DNA from: Limonium bicolor
Taxonomy: Eukaryota > Streptophyta > Magnoliopsida > Caryophyllales > Plumbaginaceae
DNA: 64,000 nt
Direction: 5' to 3'
Assembly (NCBI GenBank): GCA_023374045.1
Contig: CM041776.1
Span: forward strand, 40,740,171 to 40,804,170
In this document: positions 46,582 to 56,488 of the stretch, piece after piece
Position numbering within the stretch: position 1 is the first letter of the stretch
Layout: each line of letters starts with the position of its first letter
Position numbers and translations under genes: made by a program
The notes under the pieces: generated by a model
The model's database searches: none
What the model was told of the DNA's origin: nothing
What the model saw: the letters and a program-made list of their open reading frames with translations, nothing else

Positions 46582-46913
46582 AAAAGCAGATCCATAATCT
46601 ACAACACAGGAGCAATTACTAAGCTGTAATGCAAATGGTGAAGCCTTTGATTTCCAGTCGTCAAATGAATCACAGATGAATGTAAGCTAGAAGTAGAGCC
46701 CTTGTCGTACCATAGACGTGATGGGTATCACTTTCATTTCTGATATACATGGCAGAACATTTCAACCGCAGCTCAGCTTACCCCCTATTCGAGCAGTTAC
46801 AAGTTACGTCATACTAAAAAAAAACCTAGATTCTATGAAGAATAACAAGGTTGTCAAAAGCGGAAATATTTAACTTAGCTGGGAAAAAAATATCTGGAGA
46901 TACAGACCATCAA

Positions 46914-49162
46914 TTACAGTCCTCTTCTTGCTGGTACATTTTTCAGCAACTTGGCAAGATCGTAAGATTTGAACTCTTTTCCATAGGCCATGCTCAAATC
47001 CAGAGGTGATTTCCCATCCTGCAGTGAACAATAAAAGGGGAAGATGGCAAATTGAGATATTTTACAATTCTGCACGTAGTAAAATTTGTCCAGGTTGACA
47101 AACTGGTCATTATCAGCATGAGATATTTTATGAGCCATCATGAAAATCACTTCCAGCTCAATTTAAAAGGAGATTGATTGATTAGTCTGCCCACTCCGCA
47201 CTGGGAAGGAAACGAACTTACTTTATTTCTCCTTGTTGGATCTGCACCATTAATTAACAACACTTTTGCAATATCTCTGTTTCTACTTTGCATAGCGATA
47301 TGCAACGGAGTCCAACCTTCCTGACAAATTAACCATATAGTGCATGCACATTCACACATTTAAAACAGAAAAGAAAAAAGGAAATTGACGCAACGAAAAA
47401 AGGAGAAATCAAAGATCAAGTAGTGAAACAAAAAATTTCCATACATTATCTGCAATGTTGACATCAACATTGTTCTTAATAAGCAGCTTTACAGTCTGGA
47501 TAGCCCCAACTTGAACTGCATAATGAAGTGGCGAAGCCCCATCCTGCATCATATTATAGTATCAGAAACCAACACTTCTTTCAAAGAAGGTATATAATAT
47601 AGCTCATCAACGTACATGAAAAAAAAATGGCAACATCTTTTACCTTGTCTTTGACATGAGGATTTGCTCCTTTTCTCAAAAGATGACTTATAACAGGCTC
47701 CTTTTTACTGGTAATAGCAACATGAAGAGCTGTAAGGCCATCCTAAATTAATACAGAAAAGCTGAATCCCCGGCTAAATAACTATGTCATATAAGTATTT
47801 AAGGGTTCAGAAAATGATTTCCCAGCACATGTGTGTTTCGTTTTAACAATAAATCAAACTTCTAGCATTTGACACATACTGTACCTTATCAGTTAGGTCA
47901 ATATCGAAATCCCTCTCGAGTAAACTGTCTAAGAACTTGATCTGCCCCGCAAGAGCAAGTGTATGAAGTGGGATCCATTTAGCCTACATATTAGAATACA
48001 ACAGAAAATATCACTGACAAAAAGAAATGATAAGAATAAGTGTGATCCAGACATGACCAAGAGAAGAACAAACAGAGCAGATGGTTGGTTGGTGAGTTCT
48101 ACTTGACCATGAGCTTCACATTTTTTCAAAATGTAAATAACAAAACGGACAAATTAACTATACAAGTATAGCATGTTGTCCACTTTGAAATACAAAAGTC
48201 ATTGGTACTTACCGATGAGATCTTGCGAAGATTAGGGGCATTATTTGCTTCCAAAATTTCTCTTTCATCAGGTTCCAAGAGCGCATGTACCTCTGAAAGA
48301 TATTGAATTAATCGTTATCACTACAAGTCTACAAATCTGAAAAGCACAGACACAGTTACATAATAAAAAGAAGTACAAAAGAGAAAACCTTTACTCAAAT
48401 AACCCAATGACAATAAAGCCTTGATGACACTTATCAAAAAACTAAAGCTCGGGAATGATATTATGCAGTCCCACACAGGCAAAATATGCACCATAGTACA
48501 AACAGTTACAAGGGTCCAATGTGTAGCACCTGATTCACAACCTATTAAACAGGCTCCATATTCATTGGTCACTGGATTCAACTCACAGAACTATCTTAAT
48601 CTTTCTCCTCTCGTTCAGTGGGGTTGTATTGATCTATTATTTAATATAACAAAATCCTCCATCATACCGCCAAAATTGTCCAGCAAGATCAATGGCAGAC
48701 CGGAACTATAGAGAGAGAAAAAGAGGAGAGAAGCAGCAAAGAACCTTTGATGAAATCAACTTGTTCAACTGCTGAGGCAGTCTCATTAGAGGTGACAACC
48801 AAACTATCCCTTTGTTCCTCCCAATCACTTTCATAGTCTAAGTCATTTTCTTGTGCATCATTATCAAGATTGACATCATCATCACTATCTTCATATTCAC
48901 TTTCACTACCATCAAAAGGTTCTTCCCAAGCTGCTTCATAGCGTTGCAACGGAGTACGCCGCTGGGAAGCATTAAGACGCATAGACATGGCAACCCTCAA
49001 ACCTTTAAAAATACCATGAAAACTCCGGCTCCTCTTTGGGATCTCAAGGGATCTACGATGATCTGTTTTTAAACTGGAAAATAAAGCTCTTCTTCCAAAC
49101 GGAAGAGCTCCAGAAGAAAGCAGCTGCTGTGGAGGAGTACATGATGCAGTATGTATAGCCAT
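46914..49162 (-). CDS. EMB506: Chloroplast ankyrin-repeat protein, EMB506 ortholog
   Basis: Seven coding exons with GT/AG borders: 49162-48745, 48292-48213, 47983-47885, 47742-47644, 47543-47445, 47320-47222 and 47018-46914. They total 999 nt, 332 residues. Residues 1-70 are rich in Ser/Arg with few acids, like a plastid transit peptide. An acidic stretch follows (FDGSESEYEDSDDD, about 90-103), and ankyrin repeats start at about residue 167. Four exons of exactly 99 nt each encode one 33-residue repeat unit. The pieces KWIPLHTLAL, ISHLLRKGANPH, HYAVQVGA.QTVKLL and EGWTPLHIA closely match Arabidopsis EMB506, a plastid protein needed for embryo and chloroplast development that works with AKRP. 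No stop or frameshift is seen. The start is the first ATG after a possible 3' splice site at 49216. Confidence 0.92.
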
Positions 49163-49601
49163 GTGCTTGTTTGGTATATTTTTGGTTTTTGATCGTGCTT
49201 CTTTTGCCAAAAGATCTGTAGAAAGAGAAACAGTGTTGTCAAATGGTACCCATATGGCCCACAAAACATAAATAACACAAAAACCAGAAGGGTAATTAAC
49301 TTGTACAGTTTGCAATACTAAATTGATTTAGAAGGTCAATTTTACATTAGAAGTTTGCAAGTTGCCAAACTGATTTTGCCCAAACCCTAATACTAAGCCC
49401 ATCATGGATGCATCAAGTAACCCCAATTACATCCAATTCATGGTCTACAAAGTTAATTTCATAATTTAGTTTCTAATTTTTTTTTTGATGATGAACTTTA
49501 ATATCTCAAATTGTAATTCCCAACTTTATTTTGTCCACAACTCCAATTCAGAACAAAGTAAAACAAAGCAGTAAAAAACATCAAAACCAGCTGTGGTTGA
49601 C
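49163..49601 (-). other. 5' flank of the EMB506-like gene with a possible leader splice site
   Basis: On the minus strand TTTCTCTTTCTACAG ends at 49216 and looks like a good 3' splice site, leaving a 53-nt leader before the ATG. An upstream non-coding exon would have to lie farther right, where two LTR elements have inserted. I could not place it. The rest of this stretch shows no feature. Confidence 0.4.
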
Positions 49602-52114
49602 TGATAGAACCGACAAAAGAAGGGGACCACTCTTCTGTAGGGTGGTTATTCTAGGCACTACCGGATGGAATCGGTTATGCTTTTATCATCAGTATGCTTT
49701 TGTTTGTCAGGTTGTTTTGGGGTATGTGTCTGTTATTGGTTAGCTAAGGTAAGGGGGACCACAGGGGGGAGAATTGGTATTTAAGGTAGGCTAGACGTCC
49801 GAATAGGGCATGCTTGGATTTGTCTCTTCTTTGGCCACTTTTGTGGATTGGCAGGCCTTGCCTGATTACCCCAATTGGCAGGACAAGGTCCTGAGTTCCC
49901 CCTTGTAACTATTCAATTGTTTTTCCTAAACCATCAATGGAAACTATCGGTTTATGCGTGTGTTAGCTGACCTTGTTTTGAGTATTAGAAGGAGAGGTTT
50001 CACCAATTGGTATCAGAGCTACCGATCCCGGTTCAGATGGCGTTGAGTCACCATGAACTCAAGGAAACATTAGAAAGGTTGCAGAGGAAGGCAAGAGAGT
50101 TAGGAGAACTCACTACACGTTGGAAAGCTACGAGGAATTCAACAGTCTGGCAAATCGAGGAGGAACAGAAGAGCTACAGTGGGGAAACGGTGAAGAGAAG
50201 TAGTGACAGCTCCGACGAACATCGGCCGGCACTAGCTGGAATGAAGCGAAACCCAGAAGTGGGTGAACGAGTGTTTGATGGGAAGAAGAAACAAAAGGAG
50301 AAGTTGGAGGGGAGAAATGGGTCAAAAAAGCTGGACGGGGTGGGAAGGCCAAATCAGAGGCTGTATGTGGGGTTGCCGTTTCGAGGAACTAAATTAAAGT
50401 TCAGAGGTGAAGAACAGAAGTCCGGGGAAATCAATAAAAAACGGGAGAAGGAAGAATCTCTTCATCAGCAACTTAGAGATGGCAGGTTTGGGGAGTCTAG
50501 CAAGAGAAGAAGACAGAGGGAGATCGCTCGGAGGAAGAAAGAGAAAAAGAAAAGGATGAAGCAAAAGAACAGACGGAAATGGTTTGTACCTGGTAATGGG
50601 TGCGGTAGAAATAGGGCAAATCTCTTCCTTCGTTCACGATCTGCCTTCCCTAGCCCACCACCTTGTTCAGTCAATACGTTTAGACGAGCTCCGTTCTCCG
50701 ACCGTTCGTTGGGCACTCAACGGCGAGTTCGAGGACATAAGGGCACGTCCCATCGAACATTCAACAGGACAACGACCGGAAGGATTATGAAGCAGGTCAA
50801 GGTATCGAGCAGCCAGAGGAGCATGTTGCGTCAACTTCAAGGACCCGTAAGTGCTGGTGGACGATTGTCTGTCTTGCGCAAGAAGATGAAGCTGCAAGGA
50901 AGATTGAGGAACCTGCAGGTTGCCGGGGTAGATTTCAAAAGCTTGGTGAAGCGCAGGTTGGATTACCATCGAATCTCAATGACGGAGATGCAGCGCAGAA
51001 TAACAAAGGGCTTATTGCCTCATTACGGTGGAAAGTGGATTCCCACTCGTTGTCCTAAGACAGCTGGTCAACAATTGTTATTAATCAGCAAACTTGGAGG
51101 CCAGGAGGAAGCTTGGGAGATTACACCTGTCTGTGAGGAAGTGCAGGAATATGAGGGATGGGTACAAGGCAATCTGGTCTGCCCAGTTTTCTAGTAAACC
51201 ACTGGAGGATCTAATGCAGCTGGTGCTCCTTTGGGCCTTGGCTATTGTATATCTGGCCACTACAGCTACTCTGGACAGAAATGGCGACAAGTTCAGTAAC
51301 ATACAGTACACGGCTAACCCATTAGAGCAGTTTTCTTATCTCAAGATAGAGGGTAGCAGTAATAGAGCAATAACGAAAGGGAGGAAGCTAATACTGTTCA
51401 AGTAATGCAACCAAGAAGAGGCCCTGCTACTATTCTCTCAAAAACAAAACAGCGGGATGTGCAAAGTGGTCCGAAACTTGTACACCACCTTGTGTGGTTG
51501 TCCACCTTGAGGACAAGGTGGTTGTCCACCGCGGAGGGAAGGATGAAGGAAGACATTGTACGGTGAGCTCCTCATGGCTACGATCAGACGGGAGTTGTCG
51601 GGCCCCGACACCAATGGCGTCACCATAAGAGACCAAAACAAGACCAATTTTTTTTTCTTTTTTTTTTAAGCACCACCTTGGGGACAAGGTGGTTGTCAAC
51701 CGGGGAGGAATGATAGAACCGACAAAAGAAGGGGACCACTCTTCTGTAGGGTGGTTATTCTCGGCACTACCGGATGGAATCGGTTATGCTTTTATCATCA
51801 GTATGCTTTTGTTTGTCAGGTTGTTTTGGGGTATGTGTCTGTTATTGGTTAGCTAAGGTAAGGGGGACCACAGGGGGGAGAATTGGTATTTAAGGTAGGC
51901 TAGACGTCCGAATAGGGCATGCTTGGATTTGTCTCTTCTTTGGCCACTTTTGTGGATTGGCAGGCCTTGCCTGATTACCCCAATTGGCAGGACAAGGTCC
52001 TGAGTTCCCCCTTGTAACTATTCAATTGTTTTTCCTAAACCATCAATGGAAACTATCGGTTTATGCGTGTGTTAGCTGACCTTGTTTTGAGTATTAGAAG
52101 GAGAGGTTTCACCA
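49602..52114 (+). mobile_element. Young non-autonomous LTR retrotransposon (2513 bp)
   Basis: Two 404-bp LTRs (49602-50005 and 51711-52114), TGATAGAACC...TTTCACCA, differ at one position that I can find (A at 49653, C at 51762). The target duplication is TTGAC (49597-49601 and 52115-52119). A primer-binding site TGGTATCAGAGC stands at 50008-50019 and a polypurine tract CCGGGGAGGAA at 51700-51710. The interior of about 1.7 kb has no protease, reverse transcriptase, integrase or CCHC knuckle, so movement needs enzymes from elsewhere. Before the 3' LTR it keeps the hairpin CCACCTTG-GGGA-CAAGGTGG (51673-51692) that marks the end of gypsy pol genes, and a second such hairpin with AGGA loop stands at 51502-51521. 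That points to descent from a Ty3/gypsy parent. Confidence 0.93.
50037..51194 (+). CDS. Basic ORF of unknown function within the non-autonomous LTR element
   Basis: A 385-codon frame starts at ATG 50037, 17 bases after the primer-binding site, and stops at 51194. The frame is also open back to the primer-binding site. The product is very basic, with Lys/Arg clusters near residues 80-100 and 160-190, and opens with a predicted helix (KETLERLQRKARELGELTTRW). I recognise no domain. Position and basic character fit a gag-like nucleic-acid-binding protein or a gag remnant, but it has no zinc knuckle. The element at 54523-56483 has a comparable ORF. The length and the near-identical LTRs make recent translation possible. 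Confidence 0.5.
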   Translation: MALSHHELKETLERLQRKARELGELTTRWKATRNSTVWQIEEEQKSYSGETVKRSSDSSDEHRPALAGMKRNPEVGERVFDGKKKQKEKLEGRNGSKKLDGVGRPNQRLYVGLPFRGTKLKFRGEEQKSGEINKKREKEESLHQQLRDGRFGESSKRRRQREIARRKKEKKKRMKQKNRRKWFVPGNGCGRNRANLFLRSRSAFPSPPPCSVNTFRRAPFSDRSLGTQRRVRGHKGTSHRTFNRTTTGRIMKQVKVSSSQRSMLRQLQGPVSAGGRLSVLRKKMKLQGRLRNLQVAGVDFKSLVKRRLDYHRISMTEMQRRITKGLLPHYGGKWIPTRCPKTAGQQLLLISKLGGQEEAWEITPVCEEVQEYEGWVQGNLVCPVF

Positions 52115-52119
52115 TTGAC

Positions 52120-52484
52120 ATTTGCGCATTGATAGTAAGACCATGTAAACTACTCTACAACCAAAACAAACTCAAAGTGGAGCTAACCAATTTCAACTTG
52201 AAAGAAAATACTAGTAGACGCTATTATCCCTGAATACAATGTACCTGAAACCAAGAGTTGCTCATTTATTAATGGTAGCAAATAAACATTCCAGAGTAGA
52301 CATGTGTACTGCGTACAATTGTGAGAGAAGCAGGTAGAGATTTACAAGCAATCTTCACCTTTTCCTCACATCTAACGCTAGAAATAAGTTTATTGTTAAC
52401 TATTCTCTAGACAATAAAGAACATATACAAAACACAACATCAGCAAGAGGAGCTTCCAGTGTTACACTCATCACTTCCAATTTC
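52120..52484. other. Short intergenic stretch, no feature seen
   Basis: Between the LTR element and the permease pseudogene. It probably contains the 3' flank of the pseudogene (minus strand); nothing else is visible. Confidence 0.5.
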
Positions 52485-53560
52485 TTAAGTAGTCAATGTC
52501 TTGACATCTATAGAATTCTGGTAAGTATAAGTCCCAAATCCCCAAAACGCCTGAAATATGGCAATAATCTTAATTCCATTCACCTTGTCATGGAAGGTGA
52601 CCGAAGCAATTGGCGCAACAGCAAGAGCAACCATGCTTATCACATTAGAAAACAGAGAACAAACCAAGATTATCAACCCAACAACACCCACCGAGCAGAC
52701 CTGCCTACACACAGCCATCCATGCCAGTGTCAACACATACGAAGCTCTCCCCATATGAAACTCATTCATTTCCCCATCAAGGTCTTCCATTGCCCGCTAG
52801 CAAACAGTCCCACCACCAACACAATACTGGCTACCAACGAGGTCCATATCTGCATCTCCAACACCACTGAGAATGTCTCCTTCAACACTTTCTGGAATGT
52901 GAGCTGCATAAGGGACAGCAACAAAGAGTACAGAGCAGATGCACCAAGTGTGCATAGAAACCTGACAATATACCGCCACTTCATGACACCAGATGGGGAC
53001 TCATTGTCGCACTCACAGCTAAAAGTGCAGCTCAGAGTGAAATTACGCCCACTGAATCAAGGATAAGAGGGGTTAGCTTCTGGTTATTGATAAAGTATGA
53101 GAAGAGCATGCGAATACCAGTTGGGTTGTGCAGATGAGGGAGTATGTAGAGGCAGATAGGTATAAGAGGCCGATGGAATAGAGTAAGTTGTCACGCACAA
53201 TGAGTACACCGAGAGATATCCTAATGTCATATCATAGTAAAGTATTTTTTGGAGGTGGGGTTGTTGCACTCTGAAGTGAAATCCGAAGATGAGGAGGGAA
53301 TGAGAAGAAGGGTGATCAGGAGAAAAGGGAAGCCAGCGGGCTGGAGAAGTGTGGCCATAAAAATACTTCCTCCGCCTTGGTTGTGTAAAATCGAATGAAG
53401 AGGACCACGGCCGTCTGGCCAGCAAGGAGGAGCACAACATTGAGACCAACAAGAAGCCACCATTGGAATTGGTTTAACCTTTTGTGGGTTAAAGGGATTG
53501 ATGCGCTCTGGTCCTGGAATGAGGGAATTGCAGGATCTTGCAACTTACAAGAAAAATAAT
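52485..53560 (-). pseudogene. Purine permease (PUP family) pseudogene
   Basis: In order on the minus strand, in changing frames: FQWWLLVGLNVVLLLAGQ (near 53460), FMATLLQPAGFPFLLITLLL (near 53350), LFSYFINNQKLTPLILDS (near 53100), RFLCTLGASALYSLLLSL (near 52960), VVGLFASGQWKTL, and SYVLTLAWMAVCRQVCSVG to the stop at 52485. These are the conserved blocks of plant PUP transporters, ten-helix membrane proteins that import adenine, cytokinins and similar bases. There are stops near 53035 and 52990 and at least three frame changes, including a one-base loss near 52780 after WKTL, so no full transporter is made. It is close in sequence to intact family members, so the decay looks fairly recent. Confidence 0.85.
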
Positions 53561-54522
53561 AGAGTTTTACTTTTCTCATTTGGGTTCAGTTGTAAAACTG
53601 ACAGAGCAGGAAAGTTGCCAGCAAAATCAACTATTGTACTTCTGTTTCTACTACCGCCCAGAGGAAGTATAGTAATGATAAGAAACAAAACAACTGTGCA
53701 ACCGTCCGAGAAATCTGCCCCGACACAAATGTTGCTTTGATTAGATTAGTTTACTGCCAGACAACATAAGGTAGCAACAGATGCACAACGGAACAATATC
53801 CCATCAAATTCAATGAAAATAGTCATCAAAGACAGTAATTCGAAGATGCACATGTCAATAAGACAGCAGAAGCCGGAGGCAGCACAAACTTACAAACCAC
53901 AGCACTTTGCAGAATCGGAGCAGGACATTTATGATCAAATTTTCTGTTTGTTCTGTTTTTGATGAATAATTTTTTTCATCAAATTTCAATCCCAATAGTT
54001 CGAAGGCTTCTCCTTATCCATTCAGTAGAATTTGAACGTAAAAATTGTACTAATTGACAAGTTATCACTACTCACCAGTTACTAGTCAAGCAAAGCCGAA
54101 AAAGATTGCAGAACTATACATAGAAACAGGTCGCCTGGCTGAAGGAGGATGAACAGAGAGGAGATAAGATGACAGCAGAAATATCAAAGGGAGCAGGTAA
54201 ATAAAACATCTTAGGAATGTTTTGGTTCCTGCTAAACCTTGCAAAAGTGACCAGAACCTGAAAAACCGATTCAAACCAGCCGAACCAAACCCGAATTATT
54301 ATTCAAATAGTATGACCTGAACCCGAAATAAACCGAATTGAACCAAACTAAACCACAATTTGGTACAACTAAAAATTAGCCAACTGAAATCACCAGAACT
54401 GATTTCACCTGAACCGAAGTAACCCAGACCATAGTCGCCCGTAATCCAATGAGAACAAAAACCCAAAATCATCCGAACCGAAAGTGACCATAAATAACCC
54501 AAACCTAATCCAAACCGAAATC
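53561..54522. other. Intergenic stretch ending in ACCCGAA/CCGAACC-rich text
   Basis: 53561-54240 shows no gene. From 54240 to 54522 the plus strand repeats words like AACCCGAA, GAACCGAA and AACCAAAC, as in the interiors of hAT miniature elements, but terminal repeats were not found. The next LTR element is inserted into this text. Confidence 0.45.
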
Positions 54523-56483
54523 TGATAGGATCACAATAGGGGGTTAAGGGCAGTTTGGGAAATGGCTTATGCTTGCCCCTTGCCCAAGACAACTCTCCCT
54601 AGTATTGGCTATATAAGGAAGTGGTAGCTGTAGCCTAGATCATCAAGAAGAAGAAGAATATTCACGATTTGGCCTCTTAGAGGAATAGGCAGGGTTTCCC
54701 TGATTAGGCAGGTTTTATACCTGATTTTTATCATTCCTTTTCCATCTTGTTACCTTATTAATTCAATTCCAGATTTTGTTCTCGTGTTCCGTTGAATCAA
54801 TTATACACATTTTCATCAATTGGTAACAGAGCTGTACGATCCTTGGGGGATGGGGGAGATTAATCGGGAAATCTTAGTGATCTTAAAAAGAATGGTGAGA
54901 AGAATATAAGAGCTGAAAGAGCGGTCAACCCACTGGAGGTGTGACCAACCCCACAAACACGACACACTGTCACCAGCACCAAAACCCAAGAGCTGGAGGA
55001 CTGATAAAGTCGGCGAAGAACAGAAATCAACAACCCAGACTTGGAAGGAATCCTTCACGTCAGGATGGAGGGAGGAGGCCAAACCTCTTATCACTCCTTT
55101 CGTAGAGGGAGCAGCACCAGGATTGAAGTCATTGGCCTTGGAACCGAGGAAGGCAGTCCAGACTAAGCAGCCGACACCGACTCTGGAATGAAGATAACCT
55201 CGCTGGCGAAGATCGAGCGGGCAGATAGAGAGGAATCAATCAAGATATTCAGGGATGGAGGGATCGCAGAATTAGAAAGAAAAGAGACGACTAACTCAAT
55301 CGAGAGTGTCGTCATCCATAAACCACAACTGGAGACTGATAGGGATGATAATTCCATTGGCCAAAAAAAAAGGATGATTCGGAGGAGTCATAAAAAATCA
55401 AGAAAGAGAGTACGGAAGGGAAAGAAGATGGTGGGAAAACAAAGGCAGCGAGAGGGGAGAAGATTTCATCTTCCCAATGCTTGTCTGATGGGAGTTCGGC
55501 ATACTGAAAGAAGTTCAAGGCAGAGAAGGCTAGATCGGTTGAAGAGATTGAAGAAGAAACAGACAAAAATGAAGAAAAGAGAGAACACATCAGGCATACC
55601 TAGTAACCCTAATCTGATTCATTTGTTCCCAAAATTTACGAAGTCTCCCTTTCCCAAAATTTCCGGCGACTTATCCGCTGCTGCCTGTCAATCGAGTGTT
55701 TTCTGGCGGGTTCAAAGGGGATCAGCAACTACACTGCCCAGGAGGAGCGAGAGGGTGAGAGCTCAAGATATTTATTCGAGAATTCTCAGGCAGCTACTAT
55801 TCACGCTCATAAATGGAGGTGGAGGCGGTGGCATGGAGCAGCTTGCACACGATAGGCAGTCTGAGGTGTTGTTACGGTTGATCTCGTGCTTGATGGAGCG
55901 GTTGGGACACGTCACATACAGGGCTGTGGAGATTCTAGCCGTCCAACAAGAAATGTTGGGCCTATGGGGAAGGGATATGAGAAAACTGCTTGTTGGGTTA
56001 AGCCCAGATGCAGGCTGTCAAGAGAGCACGGTGGGAACAGATGCAACCTTCCAACCCCCAAAACAGCAGAGTGCAGCAACAACAACATCAGTTTACTTAG
56101 AGAATAATTTTTTATTATTATTATTTTTATATTTCAGAAAAATAGAGTACACCACCTTGAGGACAAGGTGGTTTAACAGGGAAGGAATGATAGGATCACA
56201 ATAGGGGGTTAAGGGCAGTTTGGGAAATGGCTTATGCTTGCCCCTTGCCCAAGACAACTCTCCCTAGTATTGGCTATATAAGGAAGTGGTAGCTGTAGCC
56301 TAGATCATCAAGAAGAAGAAGAATATTCACGTTTTGGCCTCTTAGAGGAATAGGCAGGGTTTCCCTGATTAGGCAGGTTTTATACCTGATTTTTATCATT
56401 CCTTTTCCATCTTGTTACCTTATCAGTTCAATTCCAGATTTTGTTCTCGTGTTCCGTTGAATCAATTATACACACTTTCATCA
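54523..56483 (+). mobile_element. Second non-autonomous LTR retrotransposon (1961 bp)
   Basis: Two 296-bp LTRs (54523-54818 and 56188-56483), TGATAGGATC...TTTCATCA, differ at four positions. The duplication AAATC flanks the element (54518-54522 and 56484-56488). The primer-binding site is TGGTAACAGAGC (54821 on), one base off the usual one. A polypurine tract precedes 56188, and ACCACCTTG-AGGA-CAAGGTGGT (56151-56172) repeats the gypsy pol-end hairpin with a 9-bp stem. A TATA-like TATATAAGG lies in each LTR (54611 on in the first). No enzyme domains are present. It resembles the 49602 element in layout and in its first interior codons. Confidence 0.92.
55188..56204 (+). CDS. Basic ORF of unknown function in the second non-autonomous element
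   Basis: A 338-codon frame runs from ATG 55188 into the first bases of the 3' LTR. The middle is strongly basic (Lys/Arg runs near residues 62-85 and 110-135), and there is a Gly run near 212-217 followed by a helix-prone stretch. I recognise no domain. It may be a gag-like remnant or captured host sequence. The last 30 codons come from A/T-rich text and the pol-end hairpin, so the true C-terminus is doubtful. Confidence 0.4.
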   Translation: MKITSLAKIERADREESIKIFRDGGIAELERKETTNSIESVVIHKPQLETDRDDNSIGQKKRMIRRSHKKSRKRVRKGKKMVGKQRQREGRRFHLPNACLMGVRHTERSSRQRRLDRLKRLKKKQTKMKKRENTSGIPSNPNLIHLFPKFTKSPFPKISGDLSAAACQSSVFWRVQRGSATTLPRRSERVRAQDIYSRILRQLLFTLINGGGGGGMEQLAHDRQSEVLLRLISCLMERLGHVTYRAVEILAVQQEMLGLWGRDMRKLLVGLSPDAGCQESTVGTDATFQPPKQQSAATTTSVYLENNFLLLLFLYFRKIEYTTLRTRWFNREGMIGSQ

Positions 56484-56488
56484 AAATC

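Noticed and set aside
48421..48711. Plus-strand frame of 96 codons
   Set aside because: It lies in the first intron of the EMB506-like gene on the other strand and has no domain.
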